Shown one piece after another: positions 18,026 through 26,330 of a stretch of 64,000 nucleotides of DNA. This DNA is from Streptomyces sp. NBC_01288. GTDB taxonomy: Bacteria > Actinomycetota > Actinomycetes > Streptomycetales > Streptomycetaceae. Below the pieces are notes generated by a model. The model had not been told where the DNA came from. It was given only the letters and a program-made list of their open reading frames with translations, and did not search any database. The position numbers and the translations under genes are program-made. The stretch lies in the NCBI RefSeq assembly GCF_035982055.1, contig NZ_CP108427.1, positions 3,596,001-3,660,000 on the forward strand. The letters run 5' to 3'. The first letter of the stretch is position 1. Each line of letters opens with the position of its first letter.

Positions 18026-18282
18026 GTGGTTCGCCGGTCCTGGTGGGTGTGCTGGTTGCCTGACCACCGCGCGTGGAGGGCGGTGACCGCGTGGTGAGGG
18101 GGACAGGTGCAGCCGACGCTACGCCGACGGGTCGTAGGGAAGCAGGACTTCCGCGCGTTCCCTCACGGCTCGCGCGACCCTCGCGTCCCTCGCCCCTCGA
18201 ACGTACGGCATGCCACGGACGTGCCGGGTTTCCCCCGTACGGGCCACAGGCCGCCCCGGGGCGCGGCCGATGGCGGAAGCTG
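18026..18282. other. Gap between adnA and the ATL gene
   Basis: This stretch of about 257 bases has no convincing gene. A 30-codon minus-strand frame (18119-18211, MPYVRGARDARVARAV) lacks a ribosome site. The promoter of the adnA-adnB operon is expected here, but I cannot point to hexamers. Confidence 0.3.
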
Positions 18283-18669
18283 TCAGGTGTGACCGTCCGC
18301 GCGCTCGCCGCCGTCCCATCGCGCCCGTTTCATGTCGACGCGTGGCAAGTGACCCTCGGAGGATCTGCTCGCCTCCTTCAGGGGAGTGCCCTCCGCGCGG
18401 TAGTTGTCGAGCGCTCGCAGCTCGTGGCCGGGGAGCAACGTGCCGTCCGCGCGGACGACCCGCCACCACGGAACGGCTCCCCCGTAGAGGGCCATCACGC
18501 GGCCGACCTGGCGCGGGCCGCCCTCCTCCAGCCATTCGGCGACATCGCCGTACGTCATGACGCGCCCGGGCGGAATCCGTTCGGCCACGTCGAGGACGCG
18601 CTCGGCGTACTCGGGCAGCGCGTCGCCGTGCTCGGGGCCGGTGTCGTCCGGAAGGCTCTCCTCGCTCAT
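18283..18669 (-). CDS. Alkyltransferase-like (ATL) DNA-damage protein
   Basis: The 128-residue protein starts at ATG 18669. It belongs to the O6-alkylguanine transferase fold (helix-turn-helix PPGRVMTYGDVAEWL, arginine-finger segment GGPRQVGRVMALYGG). The active-site PCHR is replaced by PWWRVVRADG, so the acceptor cysteine is gone. Such ATL proteins bind O6-alkylguanine and hand it to nucleotide excision repair instead of repairing it directly. A charged C-terminal tail (RSSEGHLPRVDMKRARWDGG) extends the usual domain. It lies upstream of adnA, consistent with a DNA-repair block. Confidence 0.87.
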   Translation of the reverse strand: MSEESLPDDTGPEHGDALPEYAERVLDVAERIPPGRVMTYGDVAEWLEEGGPRQVGRVMALYGGAVPWWRVVRADGTLLPGHELRALDNYRAEGTPLKEASRSSEGHLPRVDMKRARWDGGERADGHT

Positions 18670-18855
18670 CCGTCCCATCCTGCCGCACACCACCGACAGT
18701 GCGACGCGCTGGCGACTCTGCGTATCCCTCGCCCCGGAGCGGCGCGTGGGGCAGACTGTGCGCCCCCGCATTTGCACCCTGATGCCCCCGTGTGTCGGTG
18801 GGGCATGCCACCATCGTGCGGGCGGTGACCGGTGATACGAGATCAAGAAGAGACG

Positions 18856-21618
18856 ATGAAGCAGCAGGGTGTGCACCCCGAAGACGCGGAGGGCACCTCT
18901 GACGCTGCGTCGCGCCCGGACACCGCCGACGCCCACGAGCAGGACCCTGCGGAGGGGTCCGCCGAGACGCCCTCACCCGGCCCCGCGCCCGGCCCTGTGC
19001 CCGGTCTCGACGACTGCGGTGACGACCCGCACGTCGAGGAGGTCGAGGGCGACGAACCACTGCTCCCCGCGCGCGTGCACCGCCCTTCCGATCTCATGCG
19101 CCTCCTGGTGGGCTTTCTCGCGATCGTCGTACTGCTCGCGATCGCCGCGTTCGCGCACGGCACGACCTCGGGGCTCGAACAGGACATCAACAAGGGCACC
19201 GGGCAGGCGCCCGACCTGCTGATCAAGATCGCGGGGCTGGCGTCCAGCATCGCCATCCTGCTGGTGCCGGTCGCCTTCGCGATCGAACGGCTGATCAAGC
19301 GCGACGGACTGCGCATCGCCGACGGCGTGCTCGCGGCGGTCCTCGCCCACGGAGTGACACTCGCCACGGACCTGTGGGTCGCCAAGGCCGCCCCGGGCTC
19401 CATCCAGGAGGCGCTCACCCAGCCCTCCCCCGGCGACATCCACGCCCTCACCGACCCGGTGCACGGCTATCTGGCGCCCGTCATCGCGTACATGACGGCC
19501 GTAGGCATGTCCCGGAGGCCGCGCTGGCGCTCCGTGCTGTGGATCGTGCTGCTGCTCGACGCCTTCTCGATGTTGGTCACCGGGTACACGACGCCGTTCT
19601 CGATCATCCTGACGGTGCTGATCGGCTGGACCGTGGCCTACGGGACGCTGTACGCGGTGGGTTCGCCGAACGTCCGGCCCACCGGACGGACGCTGATGGC
19701 GGGCCTGCGGACGGTCGGCTTCCACCCCGTGGGCGCGGCCCGCGAGGAGGTCGTCGACACGGAGAACGGCGACCGCGGCCGGCGCTACTTCGTGACCCTG
19801 GAGGACGGTCCACCGCTGGACGTCACCGTGGTCGACCGCGAACAGCAGGCGCAGGGCTTCTTCTACCGGGCGTGGCGCAATCTGACGCTGCGCGGCTTCG
19901 CGACCCGCAGCAGCCTCCAGTCGCTGCGCCAGGCGCTGGAGCAGGAGGCCCTGCTGGCGTACGCGGCGATCGCGGCCGGGGCCAACGCCCCGAAGCTGAT
20001 CGCGACCTCGGAACTCGGCCCCGACGCCGTGATGCTCGTCTACGAGCACACCGGTGGGCGCACGCTCGACTCGCTCGCGGACGAGGAGATCACCGACGAT
20101 CTGCTGCGCCTGACCTGGCACCAGGTGCAGGCGTTGCAGTCGCGGCGCATCGCCCACCGCAGGCTCGCCGGTGACGCGATTCTGGTGGATCGTTCCGGCA
20201 GTGTGATCCTGACTGATCTGCGCGGCGGCGAGATCGCGGCCGGTGAGCTGCTGCTGCGCATGGACGTCGCCCAGTTGGTGACGACGATCGGTCTGCTGGT
20301 GGGCGCCGAGCGCGCGGTGGCCTCGGCGGTCGGTGTCCTCGGTCCCGACGCAGTGGCCGACTGTCTGCCGATGCTCCAGCCGATCGCGTTGTCGCGCTCC
20401 ACGCGCGCGACGCTGCGACGCCTGTCCAGGGAGCGGGCTCAGCGGGAGCGCGACGCGATCCTGGAGGCGTCCCAGCAGACCAGGCTGGCCCGCGCGGAGG
20501 CTTCGGAGGGCTCCACGCCCGTACTGGAGAAGCCCGACAAGAAGGCCGTGCGCGCGGAGCAGCGGGCCGAGAAGCGGGCCATCGACGAAGCGTTGGACGA
20601 GGCACGCGAGGAGGATCTGCTCACCCAGATCCGTCACCAGGTGCTGCTGATCAGACCGCAGGCGCACGTCGAACCGGCCCGTCTGGAGCGGGTGCGGCCG
20701 CGCACGCTGATCAGTTTCATCGCGGGCGCGATCGGCGCGTACTTCCTGCTGACGCAGCTCACACACATCGAGTTCGGCCCGCTCGTCGCCAACGCCCAGT
20801 GGGGCTGGGTGGCCGCGGCCGTGCTGTTCTCCGCGCTGAGCTACTTCGCGGCGGCGATGGCCCTCCTGGGGTTCGTACCGGAGCGCGTGCCGTTCCTGCG
20901 GGCCGTGGGGGCGCAGGTCGCCGGGTCGTTCGTGAAGATCGTGGCCCCGGCCGCGGTCGGCGGTGTCGCCCTGAACACACGCTTCCTCCAGCGTGCCGGG
21001 GTGCGGCCCGGGCTCGCGGTGGCGAGTGTCGGCGCGTCGCAGCTGTTCGGTCTCGGCTGCCACATCCTGATGCTGCTGTCGTTCGGCTATCTCACCGGCA
21101 CCGAGAAGACGCCGTCCCTGTCGCCGTCCCGGACGGTCATCGCCGGTCTGCTGACGGTGGCGGTGCTCGTGCTCGTGGTGACCTCGGTGCCGTTCCTGCG
21201 GAAGTTCCTCGTCACGCGCGTGCGGTCGCTTTTCGCGGGCGTCATCCCGCGCATGCTCGACGTGCTCCAGCGGCCGCAGAAGCTGGTCACCGGCATCGGC
21301 GGCATGCTGCTGCTGACGGCCTGCTTCGTGATGTGCCTGGACGCGTCGATCCGGGCGTTCGGCGATCAGTCGACGTCGCTCAGCCTGGCCAGCGTCGCCG
21401 TCGTCTTCCTCGCGGGCAACGCGCTCGGTTCCGCGGCCCCGACCCCGGGCGGTGTGGGCGCGGTCGAGGCTAGCCTGACCCTCGGCCTGATCGCCGTGGG
21501 CCTCCCCAAGGAGGTCGCCGCTCCGGCGGTGCTGCTGTACCGGCTGCTGACGCTGTGGATCCCGGTGCTGCCGGGCTGGCTGTTCTTCAACCACCTGTCC
21601 CGCAAGGGCTCCCTGTAG
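18856..21618 (+). CDS. Large membrane protein: kinase-like domain plus LPG-synthase/UPF0104 transmembrane domain
   Basis: The 920-residue protein starts at ATG 18856 (AGAAGAGA upstream). It begins with an acidic disordered tail of about 70 residues, then a set of about six transmembrane helices (LLVGFLAIVVLLAIAAFA onward). A soluble region of about 350 residues follows, with degenerate aminoglycoside/RIO-kinase-like features: AMLVYEHTGGRTLDSL-like hinge (VMLVYEHTGG), RIAHRRLAGDAILVDRSG in the catalytic-loop position and ILTDLRGGEI in the metal-loop position. The C-terminal third is an LPG_synthase_TM/UPF0104 domain (GSFVKIVAPAAVGGVALNTR, then TPGGVGAVEASLTLGLIAVG). UPF0104 proteins are flippase-like or lipid-related. 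The catalytic Asp of a kinase (HxD) is replaced by H-R-R-L, so it may bind rather than phosphorylate. The role is unknown. Confidence 0.75.
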   Translation: MKQQGVHPEDAEGTSDAASRPDTADAHEQDPAEGSAETPSPGPAPGPVPGLDDCGDDPHVEEVEGDEPLLPARVHRPSDLMRLLVGFLAIVVLLAIAAFAHGTTSGLEQDINKGTGQAPDLLIKIAGLASSIAILLVPVAFAIERLIKRDGLRIADGVLAAVLAHGVTLATDLWVAKAAPGSIQEALTQPSPGDIHALTDPVHGYLAPVIAYMTAVGMSRRPRWRSVLWIVLLLDAFSMLVTGYTTPFSIILTVLIGWTVAYGTLYAVGSPNVRPTGRTLMAGLRTVGFHPVGAAREEVVDTENGDRGRRYFVTLEDGPPLDVTVVDREQQAQGFFYRAWRNLTLRGFATRSSLQSLRQALEQEALLAYAAIAAGANAPKLIATSELGPDAVMLVYEHTGGRTLDSLADEEITDDLLRLTWHQVQALQSRRIAHRRLAGDAILVDRSGSVILTDLRGGEIAAGELLLRMDVAQLVTTIGLLVGAERAVASAVGVLGPDAVADCLPMLQPIALSRSTRATLRRLSRERAQRERDAILEASQQTRLARAEASEGSTPVLEKPDKKAVRAEQRAEKRAIDEALDEAREEDLLTQIRHQVLLIRPQAHVEPARLERVRPRTLISFIAGAIGAYFLLTQLTHIEFGPLVANAQWGWVAAAVLFSALSYFAAAMALLGFVPERVPFLRAVGAQVAGSFVKIVAPAAVGGVALNTRFLQRAGVRPGLAVASVGASQLFGLGCHILMLLSFGYLTGTEKTPSLSPSRTVIAGLLTVAVLVLVVTSVPFLRKFLVTRVRSLFAGVIPRMLDVLQRPQKLVTGIGGMLLLTACFVMCLDASIRAFGDQSTSLSLASVAVVFLAGNALGSAAPTPGGVGAVEASLTLGLIAVGLPKEVAAPAVLLYRLLTLWIPVLPGWLFFNHLSRKGSL

Positions 21619-21632
21619 AACACGGTCACGTA

Positions 21633-21694
21633 CGCACGTGGTGCACGCACGCGTGCCTCACGACCCGGCCATGCAGGGCACGCACGCGTGCGTA
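21633..21694. repeat. Repeated CACGCACGCGTGC palindromic motifs
   Basis: Two copies of an alternating CACGCACGCGTGC motif lie about 40 bases apart in the gap before the lipoprotein gene. The second, ACGCACGCGTGCGT (21680-21693), is a 14-base perfect palindrome. It may be a regulator site, or a weak terminator of the upstream membrane-protein gene. Confidence 0.35.
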
Positions 21695-21749
21695 CCTCGT
21701 ACGGCCCGCGCCCCGAGCGCACCGCCGTACGCGACCCCAGGATGGGATC

Positions 21750-23294
21750 ATGCCGAACCCCTCCCGGCTGCGTGCCGCTGCCCTGACCGCCACCGTCGTC
21801 CTGCTGTCCGCCACGCTGGCGGGCTGCGGCGGCGACTCCAAGGACGAGGATCCGACGGCCCAGAAGCTGAGCTGGAAGGACTGCCCGGCCCCGTCCGAGG
21901 CCGAGGGCGGCGGCGCCGCACCGTCACCGTTGCCGAACGGCACCAAGTGGCAGTGCGCCACCATGAAGGCGCCGCTCGACTGGAGCAAGCCCAAGGGCGA
22001 CACGATCGGACTCGCCCTGGTGCGGGCGAAGGCCAGCGGCGCCGCGAGCAAGCGGATCGGCTCGCTCGTCTTCAACTTCGGCGGCCCCGGCGGCTCGGGC
22101 GTCACCACACTGCCCGCGTTCGGCGAGGACTACGCGACCCTGCGCACCCGCTACGACCTGGTGAGCTTCGACCCGCGCGGAGTGGGCCGCAGCGCCGGCG
22201 TCGAGTGCGAGAGCGACTCCCAGCTCGACCAGTACTTCCAGCAGGACGCGACCCCGGACACCACGGCCGAGCGCACCAAGCTCCTGGCCAACACCAAGCA
22301 GTTCAACGCGGCCTGCGAGAAGAACTCCAAGAAGATGCTCCCCCAGGTGCGCACCACCGACGCGGCCCGCGACATGGACCTGATGCGCCAGGTCCTCGGT
22401 GACGACAAGCTGCACTACTTCGGCATCTCCTACGGCACCGAACTCGGCGGCGTCTACGCCCACTTGTTCCCCAAACACGTGGGGCGTGCCGTCTTCGACG
22501 CGGTCGTCGACCCCACGCAGAACTCCGAACAGGGCTCCCTGGGACAGGCCAAGGGCTTCCAGCTCGCGCTCGACAACTTCGCCGACGACTGCACGTCGAA
22601 GACCACGGACTGCCCGGTCGGCGACACCGCGCAGGACGTCAAGGACCGCATCGCCAAGCTGCTCAAGAGCCTCGACAGCAAGCCGATCCCGGGCATCTTC
22701 CCCCGCCAGTTGACCCAGACGGCCGCGACGAACGGCATCGCGCAGGCGCTGTACTCGAAGGACTTCTGGGAGTACCTCACCGAGGGCCTCGAACAGGCCT
22801 ACAGCGGTGACGGCAAGGTCCTCATGGCGTTGTCCGACTCGATGAACGGGCGCAGCGAGAACGGCGAGTACAGCAACATCACCGCGGCGAACATCGCCAT
22901 CAACTGCGCCGACGACAAGCCGAGATACACCGCCGACTACGTGGAGGGGAAGCTGCCCGAGTTCCGGGCCGCCTCTCCCCTCTTCGGCGACTTCCTCGCC
23001 TGGGGCATGGTCAGCTGCACCGACTGGGCCGTGCCGGGCGCCGCCGACCATCCCGACGTGAGCGCGGCCGGGTCTGCGCCGATCCTCGTCGTGGGCAACA
23101 CCGGTGACCCGGCCACGCCGTACGAGGGCGCGAAGAAGATGGTGGACGCGCTGGGCAAGGGCGTCGCGGTCGAGCTGACGTACAAGGGCCAGGGGCACGG
23201 CGCGTACGACAGCAAGAACAAGTGCGTGCAGAGCGCGGTGAACGGCTATCTGCTGAACGGGAAAGTCCCGGCGGCCGGTACCGTCTGCTCCTGA
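21750..23294 (+). CDS. slpD: Secreted TAP-family (SlpD/SlpE-like) lipoprotein aminopeptidase
   Basis: The 514-residue protein starts at ATG 21750 behind AGGATGGGA. The signal peptide ends in the lipobox LAGCGG, so it is anchored to the outer membrane face after lipidation. The alpha/beta-hydrolase fold shows the oxyanion strand FNFGGPGGSGV, the nucleophile elbow GISYGTELGG (Ser), a late Asp in GNTGDPATPYEGA and the catalytic His in GQGHGAY. This is the tripeptidyl-aminopeptidase (Tap) family. S. lividans carries the adjacent mycelium-associated proteases SlpD and SlpE with this architecture. It is tandem with a close paralogue 139 bases downstream, so the symbol is by position and similarity only. 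Confidence 0.85.
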   Translation: MPNPSRLRAAALTATVVLLSATLAGCGGDSKDEDPTAQKLSWKDCPAPSEAEGGGAAPSPLPNGTKWQCATMKAPLDWSKPKGDTIGLALVRAKASGAASKRIGSLVFNFGGPGGSGVTTLPAFGEDYATLRTRYDLVSFDPRGVGRSAGVECESDSQLDQYFQQDATPDTTAERTKLLANTKQFNAACEKNSKKMLPQVRTTDAARDMDLMRQVLGDDKLHYFGISYGTELGGVYAHLFPKHVGRAVFDAVVDPTQNSEQGSLGQAKGFQLALDNFADDCTSKTTDCPVGDTAQDVKDRIAKLLKSLDSKPIPGIFPRQLTQTAATNGIAQALYSKDFWEYLTEGLEQAYSGDGKVLMALSDSMNGRSENGEYSNITAANIAINCADDKPRYTADYVEGKLPEFRAASPLFGDFLAWGMVSCTDWAVPGAADHPDVSAAGSAPILVVGNTGDPATPYEGAKKMVDALGKGVAVELTYKGQGHGAYDSKNKCVQSAVNGYLLNGKVPAAGTVCS

Positions 23295-23335
23295 ACCCAC
23301 CTCCCGAAATCCGGGCAAAAGCGCAGGTCAAAAGG

Positions 23336-23344
23336 TTATCCACA
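23336..23344 (+). promoter_or_regulatory. DnaA-box-like TTATCCACA upstream of the second Tap lipoprotein
   Basis: TTATCCACA matches the general bacterial DnaA consensus and lies about 90 bases upstream of the start at 23434, in the short gap between the tandem peptidase genes. It may be chance, but two other boxes in this window also fall in intergenic DNA. Confidence 0.3.
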
Positions 23345-23433
23345 GGCCGTCACGGGCTCGGCTCGCGCCGCCTACTATGGCCTGACCGCCATCCGCTGCG
23401 TGACGCGGACGGCCTGCGAGGGGGGAAATGTAC

Positions 23434-24990
23434 ATGGCGCGATTCGTACGGTGGACGGCCCTGATGGCCGCCGCCGCACTGCTGACGGCCGGCTGTAGCA
23501 GCGGCTCGTCCGACGACGGCAAGGACGGCGCGGGCGCGGGGGACGCCAAGCCGTCCGCCGCCGACTCGTCCTCTTCCACTACGGCCGCGCTGCCCGCGTC
23601 GCTGACCGCGCAGAAACTCGACTGGGGACGCTGCAAAGCCACCGCGAACTCGGCCGCGCCGAGCAGCGACTGGCAGTGCGCGACGCTCAAGGTGCCGCTG
23701 GACTGGGCCAAGCCGAGCGGCTCCACGATCGGGCTCGCGCTGATCCGCTCCAAGTCGACCGGCGGCGACCGCATCGGCTCGCTGCTGTTCAACTTCGGCG
23801 GCCCCGGCGGCTCGGGCGTCGACTACATGCCGGCGTACGCCACCACGGTGCCCGCACTGCACGAGCGCTACGACCTGGTGAGCTGGGACCCGCGCGGGGT
23901 CGGCGCCAGCGAGGGCGTCCGCTGCCGCGGCGACAAGGCGATCCAGGCCTCCGAGGACATCGACGCCACGCCGGACACGTCGGCCGAGGAGAAGGCGTAC
24001 TTCCAGGACGCCACCGCCTTCGGCAAGGGCTGCGAGAAGGCCGCCGGGAAGCTGATGGCGCATGTGTCGACGACCGACACGGCCCGCGACATGGACCTGA
24101 TGCGCCAGGTGCTGGGCGACAGGAAGATGCACTACTTCGGCATCTCGTACGGCACCGAACTCGGCGGTGTCTACGCCCACTTGTTCCCGAAGAACGTGGG
24201 GCGGCTGATCCTGGACGCGGTCGTCGACCCGAGCGCCGACTCAGTGGGCCACGCGCTGAACCAGACCCGGGGTTTCCAGCGCGCGCTGGACGACTACCTC
24301 AAGTCGACGGACCAGGACCCGGCTCAGGGCTCGAAGAAGATCGCGGCCCTGCTGAAGCGGATGGACGCCAAGCCGCTGGCCACCTCGACCGGGCGGGAGC
24401 TGACCGAGACGCTCGCGCTGACCGGCATCGTCCTCCCGCTGTACAGCAAGGAGAGCTGGCCCACGCTGACCAGCGCCCTGAACTCGGCGGAGGAGGGCGA
24501 CGGTTCGGAGCTGCTGGCCCTCGCCGACGGCTACAACGACCGTGACAGCGCGGGGCACTACGGCACGACGACCCACTCCCAACGGGTCATATCGTGCTTG
24601 GACGACAAGCAGCGGCCGACGCCCGAGCAGACGCAGAAGCTGCTGCCCGAGTTCGAGAAGATCTCGCCCGTGTTCGGCGACTTCCTGGGCTGGGACACGG
24701 CCGGGTGGTGTCACGACTGGCCGGTGGCCGGGCAGTACGACACCCCGGAGGTCAGCGCGCCCGGTGCGGCGCCGATCCTGGTGGTCGGCAACACCGGGGA
24801 CCCGGCGACGCCGTACGAGGGTGCCCGCAAGATGGTCGACGAGCTGGGCAAGGGCGTCGGTGTGGAGCTCACCTGGAAGGGCGAGGGACACGGGGCGTAC
24901 GGGAGCGGGAGCGACTGTGTCGACTCGACGGTGGACGCGTACCTGCTGAAGGGGACGGTGCCCAAGGACGGGAAGGTCTGCGCCTCGTAG
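23434..24990 (+). CDS. slpE: Secreted TAP-family (SlpE-like) lipoprotein aminopeptidase
   Basis: The 518-residue paralogue of the preceding gene is very similar through FNFGGPGGSGVDY, GISYGTELGGVYAHL and GNTGDPATPYEGARKM. The ATG at 23434 is preferred over the one at 23428 because the GAGGGGGG (23418-23425) then has 8-base spacing. The signal peptide ends in LTAGCSS, followed by a Ser/Asp-rich tether. Catalytic Ser, Asp and His (GEGHGAY) are all present, so both copies should be active on extracellular peptides. Its own promoter is likely in the 139-base gap. A hairpin terminator follows. The symbol is by analogy with S. lividans. Confidence 0.85.
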   Translation: MARFVRWTALMAAAALLTAGCSSGSSDDGKDGAGAGDAKPSAADSSSSTTAALPASLTAQKLDWGRCKATANSAAPSSDWQCATLKVPLDWAKPSGSTIGLALIRSKSTGGDRIGSLLFNFGGPGGSGVDYMPAYATTVPALHERYDLVSWDPRGVGASEGVRCRGDKAIQASEDIDATPDTSAEEKAYFQDATAFGKGCEKAAGKLMAHVSTTDTARDMDLMRQVLGDRKMHYFGISYGTELGGVYAHLFPKNVGRLILDAVVDPSADSVGHALNQTRGFQRALDDYLKSTDQDPAQGSKKIAALLKRMDAKPLATSTGRELTETLALTGIVLPLYSKESWPTLTSALNSAEEGDGSELLALADGYNDRDSAGHYGTTTHSQRVISCLDDKQRPTPEQTQKLLPEFEKISPVFGDFLGWDTAGWCHDWPVAGQYDTPEVSAPGAAPILVVGNTGDPATPYEGARKMVDELGKGVGVELTWKGEGHGAYGSGSDCVDSTVDAYLLKGTVPKDGKVCAS

Positions 24991-25040
24991 CCGGAGCGGT
25001 CGGGGCGGTCGGGGCGTCAGGGACAACGGGGGCAGCCGAA

Positions 25041-25070
25041 AGGGGCCCGGCACTTGTGGTGCCGAGCCCC
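25041..25070. terminator. Bidirectional terminator between slpE and moeZ
   Basis: The inverted repeat AGGGGC(C)CGGCAC / GTGCCG(A)GCCCCT lies between the convergent slpE-like gene (ends 24990) and moeZ (ends 25089). The stem has one internal mismatch. Confidence 0.7.
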
Positions 25071-25088
25071 TCCCGGGAAAGCGTGGGT

Positions 25089-26267
25089 CTAGTAGACGGG
25101 CTTGTCGGGCTCGATCTGGTTGACCCAGCCGATCACGCCGCCGCCGACGTGGACCGCGTCCGCGAAGCCGGCCGACTTGAGGACGGCGAGGACCTCCGCA
25201 CTGCGGACACCCGTCTTGCAGTGCAGGACGATCTTCTTGTCCTGCGGGAGCGTCTCCAGGGCGGTGCCCATGAGGAACTCGTTCTTGGGGATCAGCTTGG
25301 CGCCGGGGATCGAGACGATCTCGTACTCGTTGATCTCACGGACGTCGATGATCTCGATGTTCTCACCGTCGTCGATCCACTCCTTGAGCTGCTTGGGAGT
25401 GATCGTCGAGCCGGCGGCCGCCTGCTGGGCCTCCTCGGAGACGACGCCGCAGAAGGCCTCGTAGTCGATGAGCTCGGTGACGGTCGCGTTCGGGCCGCAG
25501 ACCGCGCAGTTGGGGTCCTTGCGGACCTTGACCTGGCGGTACTGCATCTCCAGGGCGTCGTAGATCATCAGGCGGCCGACGAGCGGGTCGCCGATGCCGG
25601 TGAGGAGCTTGATCGCCTCGGTGACCTGGATGGAGCCGATGGACGCGCACAGCACGCCCAGGACGCCGCCCTCGGCGCAGGAGGGGACCATGCCGGGGGG
25701 CGGGGGCTCCGGGTAGAGGCAGCGGTAGCAGGGGCCGTGCTCGGACCAGAAGACGGAGGCCTGGCCGTCGAAGCGGTAGATCGAACCCCACACGTACGGC
25801 TTGTTCAGCAGCACGGCGGCGTCGTTGACCAGGTAGCGGGTCGCGAAGTTGTCCGTGCCGTCGACGATCAGGTCGTACTGGCTGAAGATGTCCATCACGT
25901 TCTCGGCCTCAAGCCGCTCTTCGTGGAGGATCACGTTCACGTACGGGTTGATGCCCAGCACGGAGTCGCGCGCCGACTCGGCCTTGGAGCGGCCGATGTC
26001 GGCCTGGCTGTGGATGATCTGGCGCTGCAGGTTCGACTCGTCGACCTCGTCGAACTCCACGATGCCGAGCGTGCCCACGCCCGCCGCGGCCAGGTACATC
26101 AGCGCCGGCGAGCCCAGACCGCCGGCGCCCACACAGAGCACCTTGGCGTTCTTCAGCCGCTTCTGCCCGTCCATGCCCACATCGGGGATGATCAGGTGGC
26201 GGGAGTACCTGCGGACCTCGTCTACGGTGAGCTCGGCAGCCGGCTCGACCAGGGGTGGCAGCGACAC
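25089..26267 (-). CDS. moeZ: Adenylyltransferase/sulfurtransferase MoeZ
   Basis: The 392-residue fusion has an N-terminal MoeB/ThiF-type E1 domain (VLCVGAGGLGSPALMYL ATP-binding loop, IVEFDEVDESNLQRQ, DGTDNFATRYLVN), paired CxxC zinc ligands (CYRCLYPE, CAVCG) and an internal Cys-bearing loop. The C-terminal rhodanese domain has the active-site loop HCKTGVRSAEV. MoeZ activates ubiquitin-like carrier proteins (MoaD, ThiS, CysO) by adenylation and then thiocarboxylation. In actinomycetes it also serves thio-containing natural products. It stands alone here. Full length and all key residues are present. Confidence 0.95.
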   Translation of the reverse strand: MSLPPLVEPAAELTVDEVRRYSRHLIIPDVGMDGQKRLKNAKVLCVGAGGLGSPALMYLAAAGVGTLGIVEFDEVDESNLQRQIIHSQADIGRSKAESARDSVLGINPYVNVILHEERLEAENVMDIFSQYDLIVDGTDNFATRYLVNDAAVLLNKPYVWGSIYRFDGQASVFWSEHGPCYRCLYPEPPPPGMVPSCAEGGVLGVLCASIGSIQVTEAIKLLTGIGDPLVGRLMIYDALEMQYRQVKVRKDPNCAVCGPNATVTELIDYEAFCGVVSEEAQQAAAGSTITPKQLKEWIDDGENIEIIDVREINEYEIVSIPGAKLIPKNEFLMGTALETLPQDKKIVLHCKTGVRSAEVLAVLKSAGFADAVHVGGGVIGWVNQIEPDKPVY

Positions 26268-26330
26268 GGGGACTCCGTTGGTCGGTCAATCACTACAGTT
26301 GTTCTCCCCGTAACACTGCCATGCCCTTCT

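Noticed and set aside
18119..18211. 30-codon minus-strand frame upstream of the ATL terminus
   Set aside because: No ribosome site and no recognised conservation; left unannotated in the gap entry.
18973..21594. Very long minus-strand open frame opposite the kinase-like/flippase-like gene
   Set aside because: It is a shadow of third-position GC bias. Composition is Arg/Gln/His-rich with no motif, while the plus strand shows membrane helices and conserved motifs.
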